64,000 nucleotides of DNA from Aromatoleum toluclasticum ATCC 700605 (GTDB taxonomy: Bacteria > Pseudomonadota > Gammaproteobacteria > Burkholderiales > Rhodocyclaceae). The notes under the pieces are model-generated. The model was not told the origin of the DNA, did not search any database, and worked only from the letters and a program-made list of their open reading frames with translations. Made by a program: the position numbers and the translations under genes. Position 1 is the first letter of the stretch. Each line of letters opens with the position of its first letter. Below are positions 8,668-17,051 of the stretch, one piece after another. The stretch is from positions 1 to 64,000 of the forward strand of contig NZ_KB899494.1 of NCBI RefSeq assembly GCF_000378245.1, written 5' to 3'.

Positions 8668-9102
8668 ATGCCACACCGGCCCATTCGCGAAGTCATCGGC
8701 CAACGCCCCTTTCCCACGGTCACGTCCGGCAGCACGATCCGCAACTCATCGATCATCATGCGCGAGATGAAATCCTCGGCAGTTCTGATCGTGGATAAGG
8801 GAAAGCTGCTCGGCATCCTGACGGAGCGCGACATCGTGTTCCGCGTCGTCGCCTGCGGACTCGATCCGGCCACCACGGCGGTCGAGAGCATCATGACCAC
8901 GAAAGTGCAGACGATCCACAAGGACAAACCTTTCGGGCACGCCCTGCATCTGATGTATGAAGGCGGATTCCGCCACATGCCCGTCGTGGACGGTCGCGGA
9001 ACGCCGCTCGGCTTGCTCGCCGCCCACGACGCGCTCGACATCGATGGTCTTCAGCTGGGACAGGATCTGGTGCGCCGCGAGGAAATCTCGGTCATCCTCT
9101 GA
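8668..9102 (+). CDS. Two-CBS-domain protein
   Basis: 144 residues consisting almost wholly of a pair of CBS motifs (about 8-62 and 74-130). The pattern SAVLIVDKGKLLGILTERDI is diagnostic for the first, and HMPVVDGRGTPLGLLAAHDAL for the second. Such free-standing Bateman modules bind adenine nucleotides and act as energy or redox sensors, partnering with other proteins. The start is supported by AAGAGGAGA seven bases upstream. It is monocistronic, and its target cannot be inferred from neighbours. Confidence 0.9.
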   Translation: MPHRPIREVIGQRPFPTVTSGSTIRNSSIIMREMKSSAVLIVDKGKLLGILTERDIVFRVVACGLDPATTAVESIMTTKVQTIHKDKPFGHALHLMYEGGFRHMPVVDGRGTPLGLLAAHDALDIDGLQLGQDLVRREEISVIL

Positions 9103-9222
9103 CGCACCGCCTGTCGCCGTACCGGCAATGGCGGTGCGGCGACAGGGCCCGACTCGGCGCGAAACGGGGTAGTCTGTCGCATTGACTTGCCGTGTCGATA
9201 GTCGCGACACAAGGGTAACGCG

Positions 9223-9699
9223 ATGCGTGCAGTATGGATCTCGGGACTGACCGCGCTGGCGCTGTGTGCCGGTCTTGCCTGGTATCTCGCGCCCCTCGAT
9301 CCCGGCGCGCTCGCGCTTCAGTTTGCCTTCACACCCCGAGCCTTCGGGCAGATCATCCATTTCTGGTCGCCTGCCGATCTCGAGCGCTACCGCAGTCACT
9401 TGCCCGTCGACTATGCGTTGCTGCTTGCATACGGAGCATTCGGCTACCTCAGCGCGACGCGGGCACGCGTCTTCGCCGCCCATGCGCCTTCGTTCCGCGG
9501 TGTTCTGAAGTGGCTTCTGCCGCTCGCGGCATTCTTCGACGCGCTGGAGAATGCCTTGCATTGGTGGCTCACCGAGGTGCCGCGCTTCGGGGTGCCTCTC
9601 CTGTACGCGGTGTCGGCCGGGGCCTCCTCGCTGAAGTGGCTGCTGGCCCTCGGCTTCGGGCTGATGTGTGCCTACGCGCTTTTTCGCGCCGAGGACTAG
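9223..9699 (+). CDS. Small inner-membrane protein of unknown function
   Basis: 158 residues with about four hydrophobic segments: 5-24 (ISGLTALALCAGLAWYL), around 66-80, 97-113 (KWLLPLAAFFDALENAL) and 126-154 (LLYAVSAGASSLKWLLALGF). No known catalytic motif is visible. Codon use matches the surrounding genes. The start is the first ATG after a promoter-like spacer that follows the CBS gene. Function is not recognised. Confidence 0.7.
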   Translation: MRAVWISGLTALALCAGLAWYLAPLDPGALALQFAFTPRAFGQIIHFWSPADLERYRSHLPVDYALLLAYGAFGYLSATRARVFAAHAPSFRGVLKWLLPLAAFFDALENALHWWLTEVPRFGVPLLYAVSAGASSLKWLLALGFGLMCAYALFRAED

Positions 9700-9752
9700 C
9701 CGCAGGACGCGAGTTGCGATGGATTCGATACGCGCGGCTTCGGTCTTGGTCC

Positions 9753-10151
9753 CTACCCGCGTTCGAACAGCACGCGGCAGTCGCGCCGCGCGCCGCACAT
9801 TACCGCATCCGCGAGCTGCTCGACCGCATCCATGTCCTGTGCGTGATTGTGGAGCGGGATGCGCAGGGTGCGGCTGGCGAGCTGTGCGGGATTCTGACTG
9901 ATCGTGTACACGACGGCTGGCACCGGCCGCCCGGTACGCGGCGTCACCGGCGCGATCGGCGGCTCCGGGGAATCTGCGACCGTTTCGAGCATCGACGGGG
10001 GCGCGGTCAGCAACCGGCACAGCACCGATGTCGACCGGTCGTACCAGCACACCCAAACCGTTTCGGCACCGTCTGCGGCTGCCCGGCCGGATGCACCGAC
10101 GCCGCACGCAAGGACGCAAAGACCAGCCAGATACGCAGGAAACTCGCCCAT
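9753..10151 (-). CDS. Hypothetical exported protein
   Basis: 132 residues. The N-terminus has a signal-peptide-like hydrophobic run (YLAGLCVLACGVGASG) ending at a plausible AAA-type cleavage region near residue 26, but it lacks an early positive charge. Four or five cysteines are spread through the mature part, so disulfides in the periplasm are possible. Third-codon-position G+C is high as in neighbours, which supports a real gene. No family was recognised. It faces away from the tRNA-Leu unit. Confidence 0.55.
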   Translation of the reverse strand: MGEFPAYLAGLCVLACGVGASGRAAADGAETVWVCWYDRSTSVLCRLLTAPPSMLETVADSPEPPIAPVTPRTGRPVPAVVYTISQNPAQLASRTLRIPLHNHAQDMDAVEQLADAVMCGARRDCRVLFERG

Positions 10152-10252
10152 ATCATGTCACTCGTATATACGAAGGACATTTTAGCGATCGTCCGTCCAC
10201 CGAACGCGGTAATCCCTCACGCCGGCCCTGTCGATAGCCTATGCGGTAACGA

Positions 10253-10283
10253 TTGACGAGCACCCGGCATCCCGGGCTATAAT
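10253..10283 (+). promoter_or_regulatory. Sigma-70 promoter of tRNA-Leu
   Basis: TTGACG at 10253-10258 and a perfect TATAAT at 10278-10283 are separated by 19 bp, with the tRNA starting 57 bp after the -10. This is the clearest consensus promoter in the window. Confidence 0.75.
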
Positions 10284-10340
10284 CCGCGCCCTTCAGCAGT
10301 CACTGCGATCCGCCCCGTGCGGCCGCAGGAACGCGACGAA

Positions 10341-10425
10341 GCCTTGGTGGTGAAATTGGTAGACACGCTATCTTGAGGGGGTAGTGTCGCAAGACGTGCG
10401 AGTTCGAGTCTCGCCCAAGGCACCA
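10341..10425 (+). tRNA. tRNA-Leu(GAG)
   Basis: The 85-nt sequence folds as a class II tRNA. The acceptor stem GCCTTGG pairs with CCAAGGC, and an encoded CCA ends at 10425. The anticodon arm is CTATC-TTGAGGG-GGTAG, giving anticodon GAG. A long variable arm and a GTTCGAGTC T-loop are present. It reads CUC and CUU leucine codons. Confidence 0.97.
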
Positions 10426-10451
10426 ATCAGAAGTCCGGAGCAGTCCGATCC

Positions 10452-10492
10452 AGGCCAGCAATCCCGTGCTCTACGAGGGATCTGGCCTTTTT
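10452..10492 (+). terminator. Rho-independent terminator after tRNA-Leu
   Basis: AGGCCAG (10452-10458) pairs with CTGGCCT (10482-10488), and inside it ATCCC (10461-10465) pairs with GGGAT (10477-10481). A T-run follows directly. It lies 26 bp after the tRNA end. Confidence 0.7.
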
Positions 10493-10602
10493 CACGTCTG
10501 CCCGCTGCTGCCGGCACACACTGAAATCAGCCGTCCCTGGGGGCATTGCCTGGGAACGCGGCGGTGCCCGCCGGTCGGCTGTTCCCGGAGCTCCGCACCC
10601 CT

Positions 10603-11691
10603 TCACGTCGCCGCAAAAGCCTCCGCGACGGCGGCGCAGACGATGCGGCCCGCATCGATATTCACGCCGGCCGCGAGGTGCGGATCGTCCGCCGTCGCGC
10701 GTTGCCAGCCCTTGTCGGCGAGCGCGAGCACGAAGGGCAGGGTGGCGCTGTTGAGGGCGAAGGTGGAGGTGCGTGCGACCGCGCCGGGCATGTTGGCGAC
10801 GCAGTAGTGCACGATGCCGTCCACGACGTAGGTTGGATCGGCGTGGGTGGTCGGGTGGCTGCTCTCGAAGCAGCCGCCCTGGTCGATCGAGACGTCGACC
10901 AACACCGAACCCGGTTGCATGCGCGCGAGCCAGTCGCGCGGCACGAGCCGGGGCGTGCGTGCACCGGGCAGCAGCGCGGCACCTATCGTCAGGTCGGCCT
11001 TCAGCACCAGCGACTCGATCGCGCCGCCGGTCGCATGGCGGGTGCGGATGCGCCCGGCGAAGAGCTCGTCGAGACGGCGCAGGCGCTCCAGCGAGGGGTC
11101 GGCGACGGTGACCTCGGCCCCCAGCCCGACGGCCATGCGCGCGGCGTTGTAGCCGACCACGCCCCCGCCCAGGATCACGACGCGCGCCGGCGCGACGCCG
11201 GGAACGCCGCCGAGCAGGACGCCCGAGCCGCCGTGCGGCTTCTCGAGACAGCTCGCCCCGGCCTGGATCGCCATGCGTCCGGCGACCTCGCTCATCGGCG
11301 CGAGCAGCGGCAGGCCGCCCGCGGGGCTGGTGACCGTCTCGTAGGCGATCGCGGTGGCCCCGGACGCGAGCAAGCGGCTCGTCTGCTGCGGGTCGGCGGC
11401 GAGATGCAGGTAGGTGAACAGTACCTGGCCCGGCCGCAGCAACGCGCATTCCTGCGGCTGCGGCTCCTTGACCTTGACGACGAGTTCGGCGCGGGCAAAG
11501 ACCTCGTTGGCGCTATCGACGATTTCCGCGCCTTCGGCACGGTACAGCTCGTCGGGCAGGCCGATCGCCGCACCCGCGCCGCTCTGCACCAGTACGCGAT
11601 GACGGTGGGCGACGAGTTCGCGCACGCTGTGCGGCGTTGCGCCGACCCGGTATTCGTGCGTCTTGATTTCCTTCGGGATGCCAATTTGCAT
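10603..11691 (-). CDS. ald: Alanine dehydrogenase
   Basis: 362 residues from the ATG reading [10 protein letters not shown]. Active-site residues sit at the family's own numbers: R15, K75, H96 and D270. The NAD-binding loop is [17 protein letters not shown] (171-187). The enzyme interconverts L-alanine and pyruvate plus ammonia with NAD in the cytosol, linking nitrogen assimilation, alanine use and redox balance. It stands alone, convergent with the tRNA-Leu unit and divergent from the HD-GYP gene 304 bp away. The ribosome binding site is weak. No Lrp/AsnC-type regulator is adjacent, although ald often has one in other bacteria. Confidence 0.95.
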   Translation of the reverse strand: MQIGIPKEIKTHEYRVGATPHSVRELVAHRHRVLVQSGAGAAIGLPDELYRAEGAEIVDSANEVFARAELVVKVKEPQPQECALLRPGQVLFTYLHLAADPQQTSRLLASGATAIAYETVTSPAGGLPLLAPMSEVAGRMAIQAGASCLEKPHGGSGVLLGGVPGVAPARVVILGGGVVGYNAARMAVGLGAEVTVADPSLERLRRLDELFAGRIRTRHATGGAIESLVLKADLTIGAALLPGARTPRLVPRDWLARMQPGSVLVDVSIDQGGCFESSHPTTHADPTYVVDGIVHYCVANMPGAVARTSTFALNSATLPFVLALADKGWQRATADDPHLAAGVNIDAGRIVCAAVAEAFAAT

Positions 11692-11995
11692 GATCGAGGG
11701 TCCGTGGGAAGGCAGGCGGCCCGCCTGCGGGGTTCGTGCCGGAGCGCTGCATGGCGGACTCGGCAAGTCTCGATGATGAACGCGCCGACGCCCGCCTGTC
11801 ATGCTGCGCCACAACACGCGTACGAATTCCCGGCGCCGGTATCTGTGGCGCTATCACCAAGGTGCTAGGCGTCATCGCGCCGCGGCGCGCCACTGCGCGA
11901 TTTGCGGTTTTTTGTTTTCCTTCCGCCGGATTGCCTGCTAGCCTGTCGGCACCGCACGCAGGATCCGACGGACCACACGCTGTTACACGACGAAA
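11692..11995. other. Divergent intergenic region between ald and the HD-GYP gene
   Basis: 304 bp with no supported gene. It must contain the promoters of both divergent genes. A mixed AT-rich stretch (GGTTTTTTGTTTTCC, about 11905-11920) lies upstream of the HD-GYP gene. No clear operator was identified. Confidence 0.35.
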
Positions 11996-13153
11996 ATGAC
12001 ACCTCGGCAAGGTTTCGAACGCGTCTCGCCCAATGACATCCGTCTCGGCGAACCCCTGCCCTACGCGGTGTACGACGGTTCCGGGATGCTGTTGCTGCAG
12101 GCCGGTTTCGTGATCAATACCGTGAAGCAGCGCGAGGTGCTGATCGCCAACGGCTGCTTCATCAGCAACGACACGCACCACCCCAAGGCCGCGTATCCGA
12201 CCCTGCCGGTGGCCTCGGTGAGCGAGGAGCACAGCTCCTTCGAGATGTTCGACCTGCTCAAGCTGCGCCTCAAGCGCACCTTCGACCTGTACAAGCACGG
12301 CCACCTGGGTGACGAATTCGTGCCGCGCATCGAGGGCATCGCGCTGACGATCCAGGAGGCGTGCACGCACGACACCGACTCCGCGCTCGCCAACCTGCAT
12401 CTCGACTACGACAGCTCCTACGCGGTCATCCATCACCTGCAGGCAGCGATGTTGTGCGAGCTGATCGGCAAGAAGCTGGGCGTGCCGGACGAGTCGCGCC
12501 TGCCGCTGATCAAGGCGGGCCTCACGCACGACATCGGCCTGCTCGACATCCAGGACACGCTCGACCAGCAGCTCGCGCCGCTGACCCCGTTGCAGCGCGA
12601 GCGCATCCACCGCCACCCGATCGAGAGCGAATCCATTCTCACGAGCCTCGGCGTGCGCGAGAACACCTGGCTCGACCCGGTGCGCCACCACCATGAACGG
12701 CTCAACGGCACCGGCTACCCCGACGGCAGCTCGGGCGACGCGATCAGCCTGCCGACGCGGGTGCTGGCGATCGCCGACATCTACAGCGCGATGGTGCGCG
12801 ACCGCCCCTACCGCAAGGCGATGGTGTCGACCGAGGCGATGCGCAAGCTGATGCTGGAGCAGGGCTCGGCCACTGACAGCCGCCTGATCGGCATGATGAT
12901 CAAGGAGATCGGCGTGTTCCCGCCGGGTGCGACGGTGCGCCTCGCGAACGGCGAGATCGCGGTCGTGAAGAAGCGCACGGTGAACACCGCCTGTCCGCTG
13001 GTATTTTCCTTCGTCCGCGCCGACGGCATGCCCATGCTGACCCCGGCGCAGCGCGACACCGCGCACGAGCCCTGCCGCATCGAAGGCATGGTGCCGTTTT
13101 CCAGCCACCGCGGCGCGGTCGTGGTGCTGCGCGGCCTGTGGAACCGCCACTGA
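11996..13153 (+). CDS. HD-GYP cyclic-di-GMP phosphodiesterase with DUF3391 N-terminus
   Basis: 385 residues. The N-terminal ~150 residues match the DUF3391-type domain found before HD-GYP. The catalytic HD pair is H178-D179 in THDIGLLD. Metal-binding histidines follow in RHPIES and RHHHE, and the GYP motif is at 240-242 in NGTGYPDG. HD-GYP enzymes hydrolyse c-di-GMP to pGpG and GMP, lowering the pool made by GGDEF proteins such as those at 5189 and 13710. There is no signal peptide or membrane helix, so it is cytosolic. The next gene, a hemerythrin, starts 11 bp after the stop, so the two are very probably co-transcribed. Confidence 0.93.
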   Translation: MTPRQGFERVSPNDIRLGEPLPYAVYDGSGMLLLQAGFVINTVKQREVLIANGCFISNDTHHPKAAYPTLPVASVSEEHSSFEMFDLLKLRLKRTFDLYKHGHLGDEFVPRIEGIALTIQEACTHDTDSALANLHLDYDSSYAVIHHLQAAMLCELIGKKLGVPDESRLPLIKAGLTHDIGLLDIQDTLDQQLAPLTPLQRERIHRHPIESESILTSLGVRENTWLDPVRHHHERLNGTGYPDGSSGDAISLPTRVLAIADIYSAMVRDRPYRKAMVSTEAMRKLMLEQGSATDSRLIGMMIKEIGVFPPGATVRLANGEIAVVKKRTVNTACPLVFSFVRADGMPMLTPAQRDTAHEPCRIEGMVPFSSHRGAVVVLRGLWNRH

Positions 13154-13164
13154 GGACGAGCCCG

Positions 13165-13575
13165 ATGAACCGCTTCGAATGGACGCCGGAATACTCCGTC
13201 GATGACGCCGAAATCGACCGCCAGCACGCGGAACTGATCGCGATCATCGACGAACTCGCCACCCAGCTGCACGGCGAGGGTCCGTCGGACGGCGCGCGCA
13301 GCGTCTTCGACCACCTCGCGCATTACGTGACGACGCATTTTGCGTACGAGGAAGAGCGCATCGCGCGCGCCGGATACCCCGACGACAAGATCGCCGCGCA
13401 CCAGGCCGAGCACAACGCGATCCTGCGCCAGGTGCAGGAGTTCGAGCGCGTCTTCGAAAGCGGCGATGCCGCGGCACTGCAGGAGATGATGCCCTTCCTG
13501 TACGGCGAATGGCTGATCCATCACATCTGCGGCACCGACAGGGAATACGTGCCCTGGCTCACGGCCGCGCGCTGA
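13165..13575 (+). CDS. Bacteriohemerythrin
   Basis: 136 residues forming a single hemerythrin domain. Ligands are visible in order: H near 29 within DRQHAELIAIIDEL, HFAYEEE with H and E, HQAEHNAIL, and HHICGTDREYVPWL near the end. It should carry a di-iron centre that binds O2 reversibly. The ATG is preceded by GAGGACGAG. Because it follows an HD-GYP gene by 11 bp, it may pass an oxygen or redox signal to that enzyme; alternatively it may be an O2 or iron store. The pairing mirrors the hemerythrin fused to the GGDEF protein at 5189. Confidence 0.93.
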   Translation: MNRFEWTPEYSVDDAEIDRQHAELIAIIDELATQLHGEGPSDGARSVFDHLAHYVTTHFAYEEERIARAGYPDDKIAAHQAEHNAILRQVQEFERVFESGDAAALQEMMPFLYGEWLIHHICGTDREYVPWLTAAR

Positions 13576-13709
13576 CGCAGCGGCTCGCCCCCGCGAGCGC
13601 CCGAATCGGGTAGCGTTACGACACCGGCAACACACCCCGTTCATGACAATCCGATCGCAGGCGGACTAGAATGAGGCGGTAACCCGATCCTCGCGCGGTT
13701 CCTATCGCC

Positions 13710-15791
13710 ATGCTCCGCCTCCCTGACCGCCTCTACTGGGTGCTTCCGCTCGGGGCATGGACCGTCCTTATCCTGCTGTCGCTGGGGCTGATGCTGCATC
13801 AAAGCCAGAACACCGCGTTTGCGACCGCACGCCAGCAGGGACGCGACATCTTCCACATGATCGAGGCGATGCGGCTGTGGAATTCGCAGGCGGGCGGCGT
13901 GTTCATGCGCCAGAGTGAAGCGACGCCGCCGAACAAGTACCTGGATCTGCCCGAGCGCGATCCCGTCACGACCTCGGGCATCCCCCTCACCACCGTCAAT
14001 CCCGCCTACATGACGCGCCAGATGGCTGGCGTCATCGAGAAGGAAAGCGGCATCCGCATCCACATCACGAGCCTGCGCCCGATCAACCCCGGCAACCTCG
14101 CCGATCCGTGGGAGACGTTGGCATTGCAAGCCTTCGAGAAGGCCGGCGAGAAGGAACGCAGCGAGATCCACCACACCGGGGGCGAACCGGTGATCCGCTA
14201 CATGGCACCGCTGTTCGTGCGCAAGGAATGCCTGAAGTGCCACGAGAAGCAGAAGTACAGCGTCGGCGACGTGCGCGGCGGCATCAGCGTGTCGATCCCG
14301 GCGACGGATTTCGTCGCGCGCCTCGACGCATCGCGGCGCCAGCTCGTGATCACGCATGCCGGCGTGTGGGCGATCGTCGCGCTGATGCTGACGATCTACC
14401 TGCGCCAGTATCGCCTGCAGTGGAACAACCTCAAACTCCTCACCGCGACACTGGAAGACCGCGTGCGCGAGCGCACCGCCAAGCTCGAGGAGGAAACCGC
14501 CGCCCACCGCGCCAGCGAGCAGGAAGCGCGGCAGCACCACCAACGCTTCCTCGACCTCGTGAATACGACCGACGGCATCGTGTGGGAGGCCGACGCGCAG
14601 ACCTTCGTCTTCGCCTTCGTCAGCCGCAAGGCCGAGAGCCTGCTCGGCTATCCCGTCGAAGACTGGCAGAAGCCCGGATTCTGGGTCGATCACCTGCATC
14701 CGGATGACCGCAGCTGGGCACCGCAGTACTGCGCCTCATGCACCGGTCGACTGGAGCCGCACCGCTTCGAATACCGCTTCATTGCAGCCGACGGCCGCGT
14801 CGTGTGGCTGGAGGACATCGTCACTGTGGTCGCCGTGGATGGCAGACCGACGCTGCTGCGCGGCCTGATGGTGGATATCACCGCGCGGCGCGAGGCCGAG
14901 CTCGAAGTGCGCCACCTCACGCAACGCCTGATGCTGGCGACGCGCGCGGCCCATATCGGCATCTGGGAATACGAACCGCAGAGCGGCAAGGTCGTGTGGG
15001 ACGAGGCGATGTACGAACTCTTCGGCCTGAGCCCGGACGAATTCCACGGCCACATCGACGACGTCACGGCGCGGATCCTGCCCGACGACGTGCCGCACCT
15101 CACCAAACTGCTCGACGAGACCCTGAATACCGGCAACGACTTCGTCACCACCTTCCGCATCCTGCGCCACGGCACCGAGATCCGCCACATCGACGCCCAG
15201 GCGGTACGGGTGCCCGGCAACGGCCACCAGCCGGTGCGCATGATAGGTGTCAATCGCGACGTCACCGAGCGCAAGCGCAACGAACAGGAATTACTGCGCC
15301 TGGCGACGACGGACGTACTGACCGGTTGCTACAACCGCGGCTACCTGCAGCGCATGCTGGAACTGGAGATCGACCGCGCACGACGCCACGGCGATATGCT
15401 GTCGCTGCTGATGTACGACCTCGACCGCTTCAAGAACATCAACGATACCTGGGGCCACGGCGTCGGCGACCAGGTGCTGGCACACGGCGCCGCGGTGGTG
15501 CGCGACACCATCCGCCGCACCGACACGCTGGCGCGCTGGGGCGGCGAGGAATTCATGGTGCTGTGCCCGCGCACCTCGACCGCGGAAGCGAAGGTGCTCG
15601 CCGAACGCGTGCTGCAGGCACTGCGCGAGCACCCGACCCCGCCCGCCGGAGTCGTCACGGCGAGCATCGGCGTCGTCACGCTGCGCCCCGAGGACGACGC
15701 CGACACCCTGCTCAAGCGTGCCGACGACCTGATGTACCTCGCCAAGCAGTCGGGCCGCAACGACGCGTGCTGCGACACGGACGCGGCCTGA
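13710..15791 (+). CDS. Membrane diguanylate cyclase with heme-c-type Tll0287-like sensor
   Basis: 693 residues. A membrane helix at 11-30 is followed by a periplasmic DUF3365/Tll0287-like domain that contains one c-type heme attachment motif, CLKCH, at 174-178. A second helix lies at about 213-232. A coiled coil leads to two PAS domains (about 275-395 and 400-520). The final GGDEF domain has GGEEF at 611-615 and an intact RxxD inhibitory site (RRTD) five residues earlier, so it should make c-di-GMP. A heme in the periplasmic part suggests sensing of redox state, NO or O2, and attachment would need the cytochrome c maturation system. It lies 134 bp after the hemerythrin gene and is convergent with the LysR gene. 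Confidence 0.93.
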   Translation: MLRLPDRLYWVLPLGAWTVLILLSLGLMLHQSQNTAFATARQQGRDIFHMIEAMRLWNSQAGGVFMRQSEATPPNKYLDLPERDPVTTSGIPLTTVNPAYMTRQMAGVIEKESGIRIHITSLRPINPGNLADPWETLALQAFEKAGEKERSEIHHTGGEPVIRYMAPLFVRKECLKCHEKQKYSVGDVRGGISVSIPATDFVARLDASRRQLVITHAGVWAIVALMLTIYLRQYRLQWNNLKLLTATLEDRVRERTAKLEEETAAHRASEQEARQHHQRFLDLVNTTDGIVWEADAQTFVFAFVSRKAESLLGYPVEDWQKPGFWVDHLHPDDRSWAPQYCASCTGRLEPHRFEYRFIAADGRVVWLEDIVTVVAVDGRPTLLRGLMVDITARREAELEVRHLTQRLMLATRAAHIGIWEYEPQSGKVVWDEAMYELFGLSPDEFHGHIDDVTARILPDDVPHLTKLLDETLNTGNDFVTTFRILRHGTEIRHIDAQAVRVPGNGHQPVRMIGVNRDVTERKRNEQELLRLATTDVLTGCYNRGYLQRMLELEIDRARRHGDMLSLLMYDLDRFKNINDTWGHGVGDQVLAHGAAVVRDTIRRTDTLARWGGEEFMVLCPRTSTAEAKVLAERVLQALREHPTPPAGVVTASIGVVTLRPEDDADTLLKRADDLMYLAKQSGRNDACCDTDAA

Positions 15792-15803
15792 GCACGCCCG
15801 CGC

Positions 15804-16715
15804 TCACGCCAGCCCCGCGGCGACCCGGTATCCGGCCGCCGCCTCCACCAGCCAGTCGCGGAAGGCCGCCAGCGACGCCGTCTCCGCCTTGCGCTCAGGG
15901 ATGATCAGGTAGTACGCCTTGGTACTCAGATACACGTGCTCGCACGGGATCACGAGGCGCCCGCTGTCGAGCTCCTCGCGGATCAGGAAGGGGGGAATCA
16001 GCGCGATCCCCATGTCCTGCATCGCCGCCTGCGCGAGCATGGAGAAAAGCTCGTAGCGCGTGCCGGTCATGTCGTGCGTGACCTGCATCCCCAGGGAGCC
16101 GAACCACTCGCGCCACCCGTAGGGCCGCGTCGACTGCTGCAGCAGCGGCAGCGTCGCGATCTCCTCCGGCGTGAGCGCGGCGCGTCCCTGCAGCATGCGC
16201 GGACTGCACACCGGGGTGGGGTTCTCGCGCATCAGGAAATGCGCCTCCGTGCCGGGCCAGCCGGCGTCGCCGAAGTACAGCGCGGCATCGAACTCGGTGT
16301 CGGCGAACAGGAAGGGGCGCGTGCGGTTGTTCATATTGACGGTGACGCCGGGATGCTGCGCGAGGAACTCGCCGAGCCGGGGCAGCAGCCAGCGCGTCGC
16401 GAAGGTCGGCATCACCGCAAGTTCGATCGTCACGCCGCGTCCGTGGTGGGCCATCACGGACAGCGTGTCGCGCTCCATCGCGTCGAGGCGCGCGCTGATC
16501 TGGCGGCTGTAGGACAGGCCCGCCTCGGTCAGCGTGACGCCGCGCTTGGTACGGCGGAACAGACGCAGCCCGAGGAAGTCCTCGAGCGAAGCGATCTGGC
16601 GGCAGATCGCGCTCTGCGTGAGCGCGAGTTCCTCGGCCGCACGCGTGAAGCTCTCGTGCCGCGCGGCGCGCTCGAAGGCGAGCAGTGCGGCGGTGCTGGG
16701 AATCTTGCGGCGCAT
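15804..16715 (-). CDS. LysR-family regulator, probable regulator of gcdH
   Basis: 303 residues from the ATG reading MRRKIPSTAALLAFE. The N-terminal winged HTH (about 7-65, with FTRAAEELALTQSAICRQI) matches the GcvA-like subgroup of LysR proteins. The rest is a type 2 periplasmic-binding-like effector domain. Divergent orientation relative to gcdH, with a dyad overlapping the gcdH promoter, makes it the likely activator responding to a glutarate-pathway metabolite. In other proteobacteria a LysR gene in this position is called gcdR. The effector is not determinable from sequence. Confidence 0.88.
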   Translation of the reverse strand: MRRKIPSTAALLAFERAARHESFTRAAEELALTQSAICRQIASLEDFLGLRLFRRTKRGVTLTEAGLSYSRQISARLDAMERDTLSVMAHHGRGVTIELAVMPTFATRWLLPRLGEFLAQHPGVTVNMNNRTRPFLFADTEFDAALYFGDAGWPGTEAHFLMRENPTPVCSPRMLQGRAALTPEEIATLPLLQQSTRPYGWREWFGSLGMQVTHDMTGTRYELFSMLAQAAMQDMGIALIPPFLIREELDSGRLVIPCEHVYLSTKAYYLIIPERKAETASLAAFRDWLVEAAAGYRVAAGLA

Positions 16716-16812
16716 CGAGGCCTCCGTAAAGTGCGCAATGCGCATGACAGGAAAGAACGCACGGGTGCCTCCGTTGGAGCGGCTACGGCCGTGCGAGGAG
16801 GCTGATATCCTT

Positions 16813-16886
16813 GTGGGAGCGGCTTCAGCCGCGAAGCCGCTGTGTTGCGGAGTGAAGCGCCCGTTCGCGGCTGAAGCCGCTCCCAC
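16813..16886. repeat. REP-like inverted doublet, family 1, copy A
   Basis: Two 23-bp arms at 16813-16835 and 16864-16886 are perfect inverted repeats beginning GTGGGAGCGGCTTCAGCC. The spacer is 28 nt. An identical-arm doublet with the same 28-nt spacer length lies at 61163-61236. The arrangement is that of a REP doublet or REPIN. Confidence 0.9.
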
Positions 16887-16943
16887 ATCGCCACGGCCAT
16901 CGCCGTGACCGTTTCAACAAGTGCGTTTTCCGCACAAGCTATC

Positions 16944-16986
16944 ACGAAATTTTCGTTTGTCGCAGCGCTCGATGCGGAACTATAGT
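16944..16986 (+). promoter_or_regulatory. gcdH promoter with overlapping LysR-type dyad
   Basis: ACGAAA (16944-16949) and TTTCGT (16951-16956) form a perfect dyad around one central T, just upstream of a possible -35, TTGTCG (16957-16962). After 18 bp comes the -10, TATAGT (16981-16986). Position and symmetry suit a LysR-family activator site. Confidence 0.5.
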
Positions 16987-17051
16987 GCAGTCACGCACGA
17001 AAGCCGGGTGGCCCCGGCGTCCCACCATCCGCCGCATTGAGGAGATTCGAC

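Larger units (their letters stand above)
16716..17051. other. Divergent LysR-gcdH control region
   Basis: 336 bp. It holds a REP-like inverted pair (16813-16886), a 13-bp dyad (16944-16956), a promoter (-10 at 16981) and the gcdH ribosome binding site, AGGAGA. No gene is present. Confidence 0.6.
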
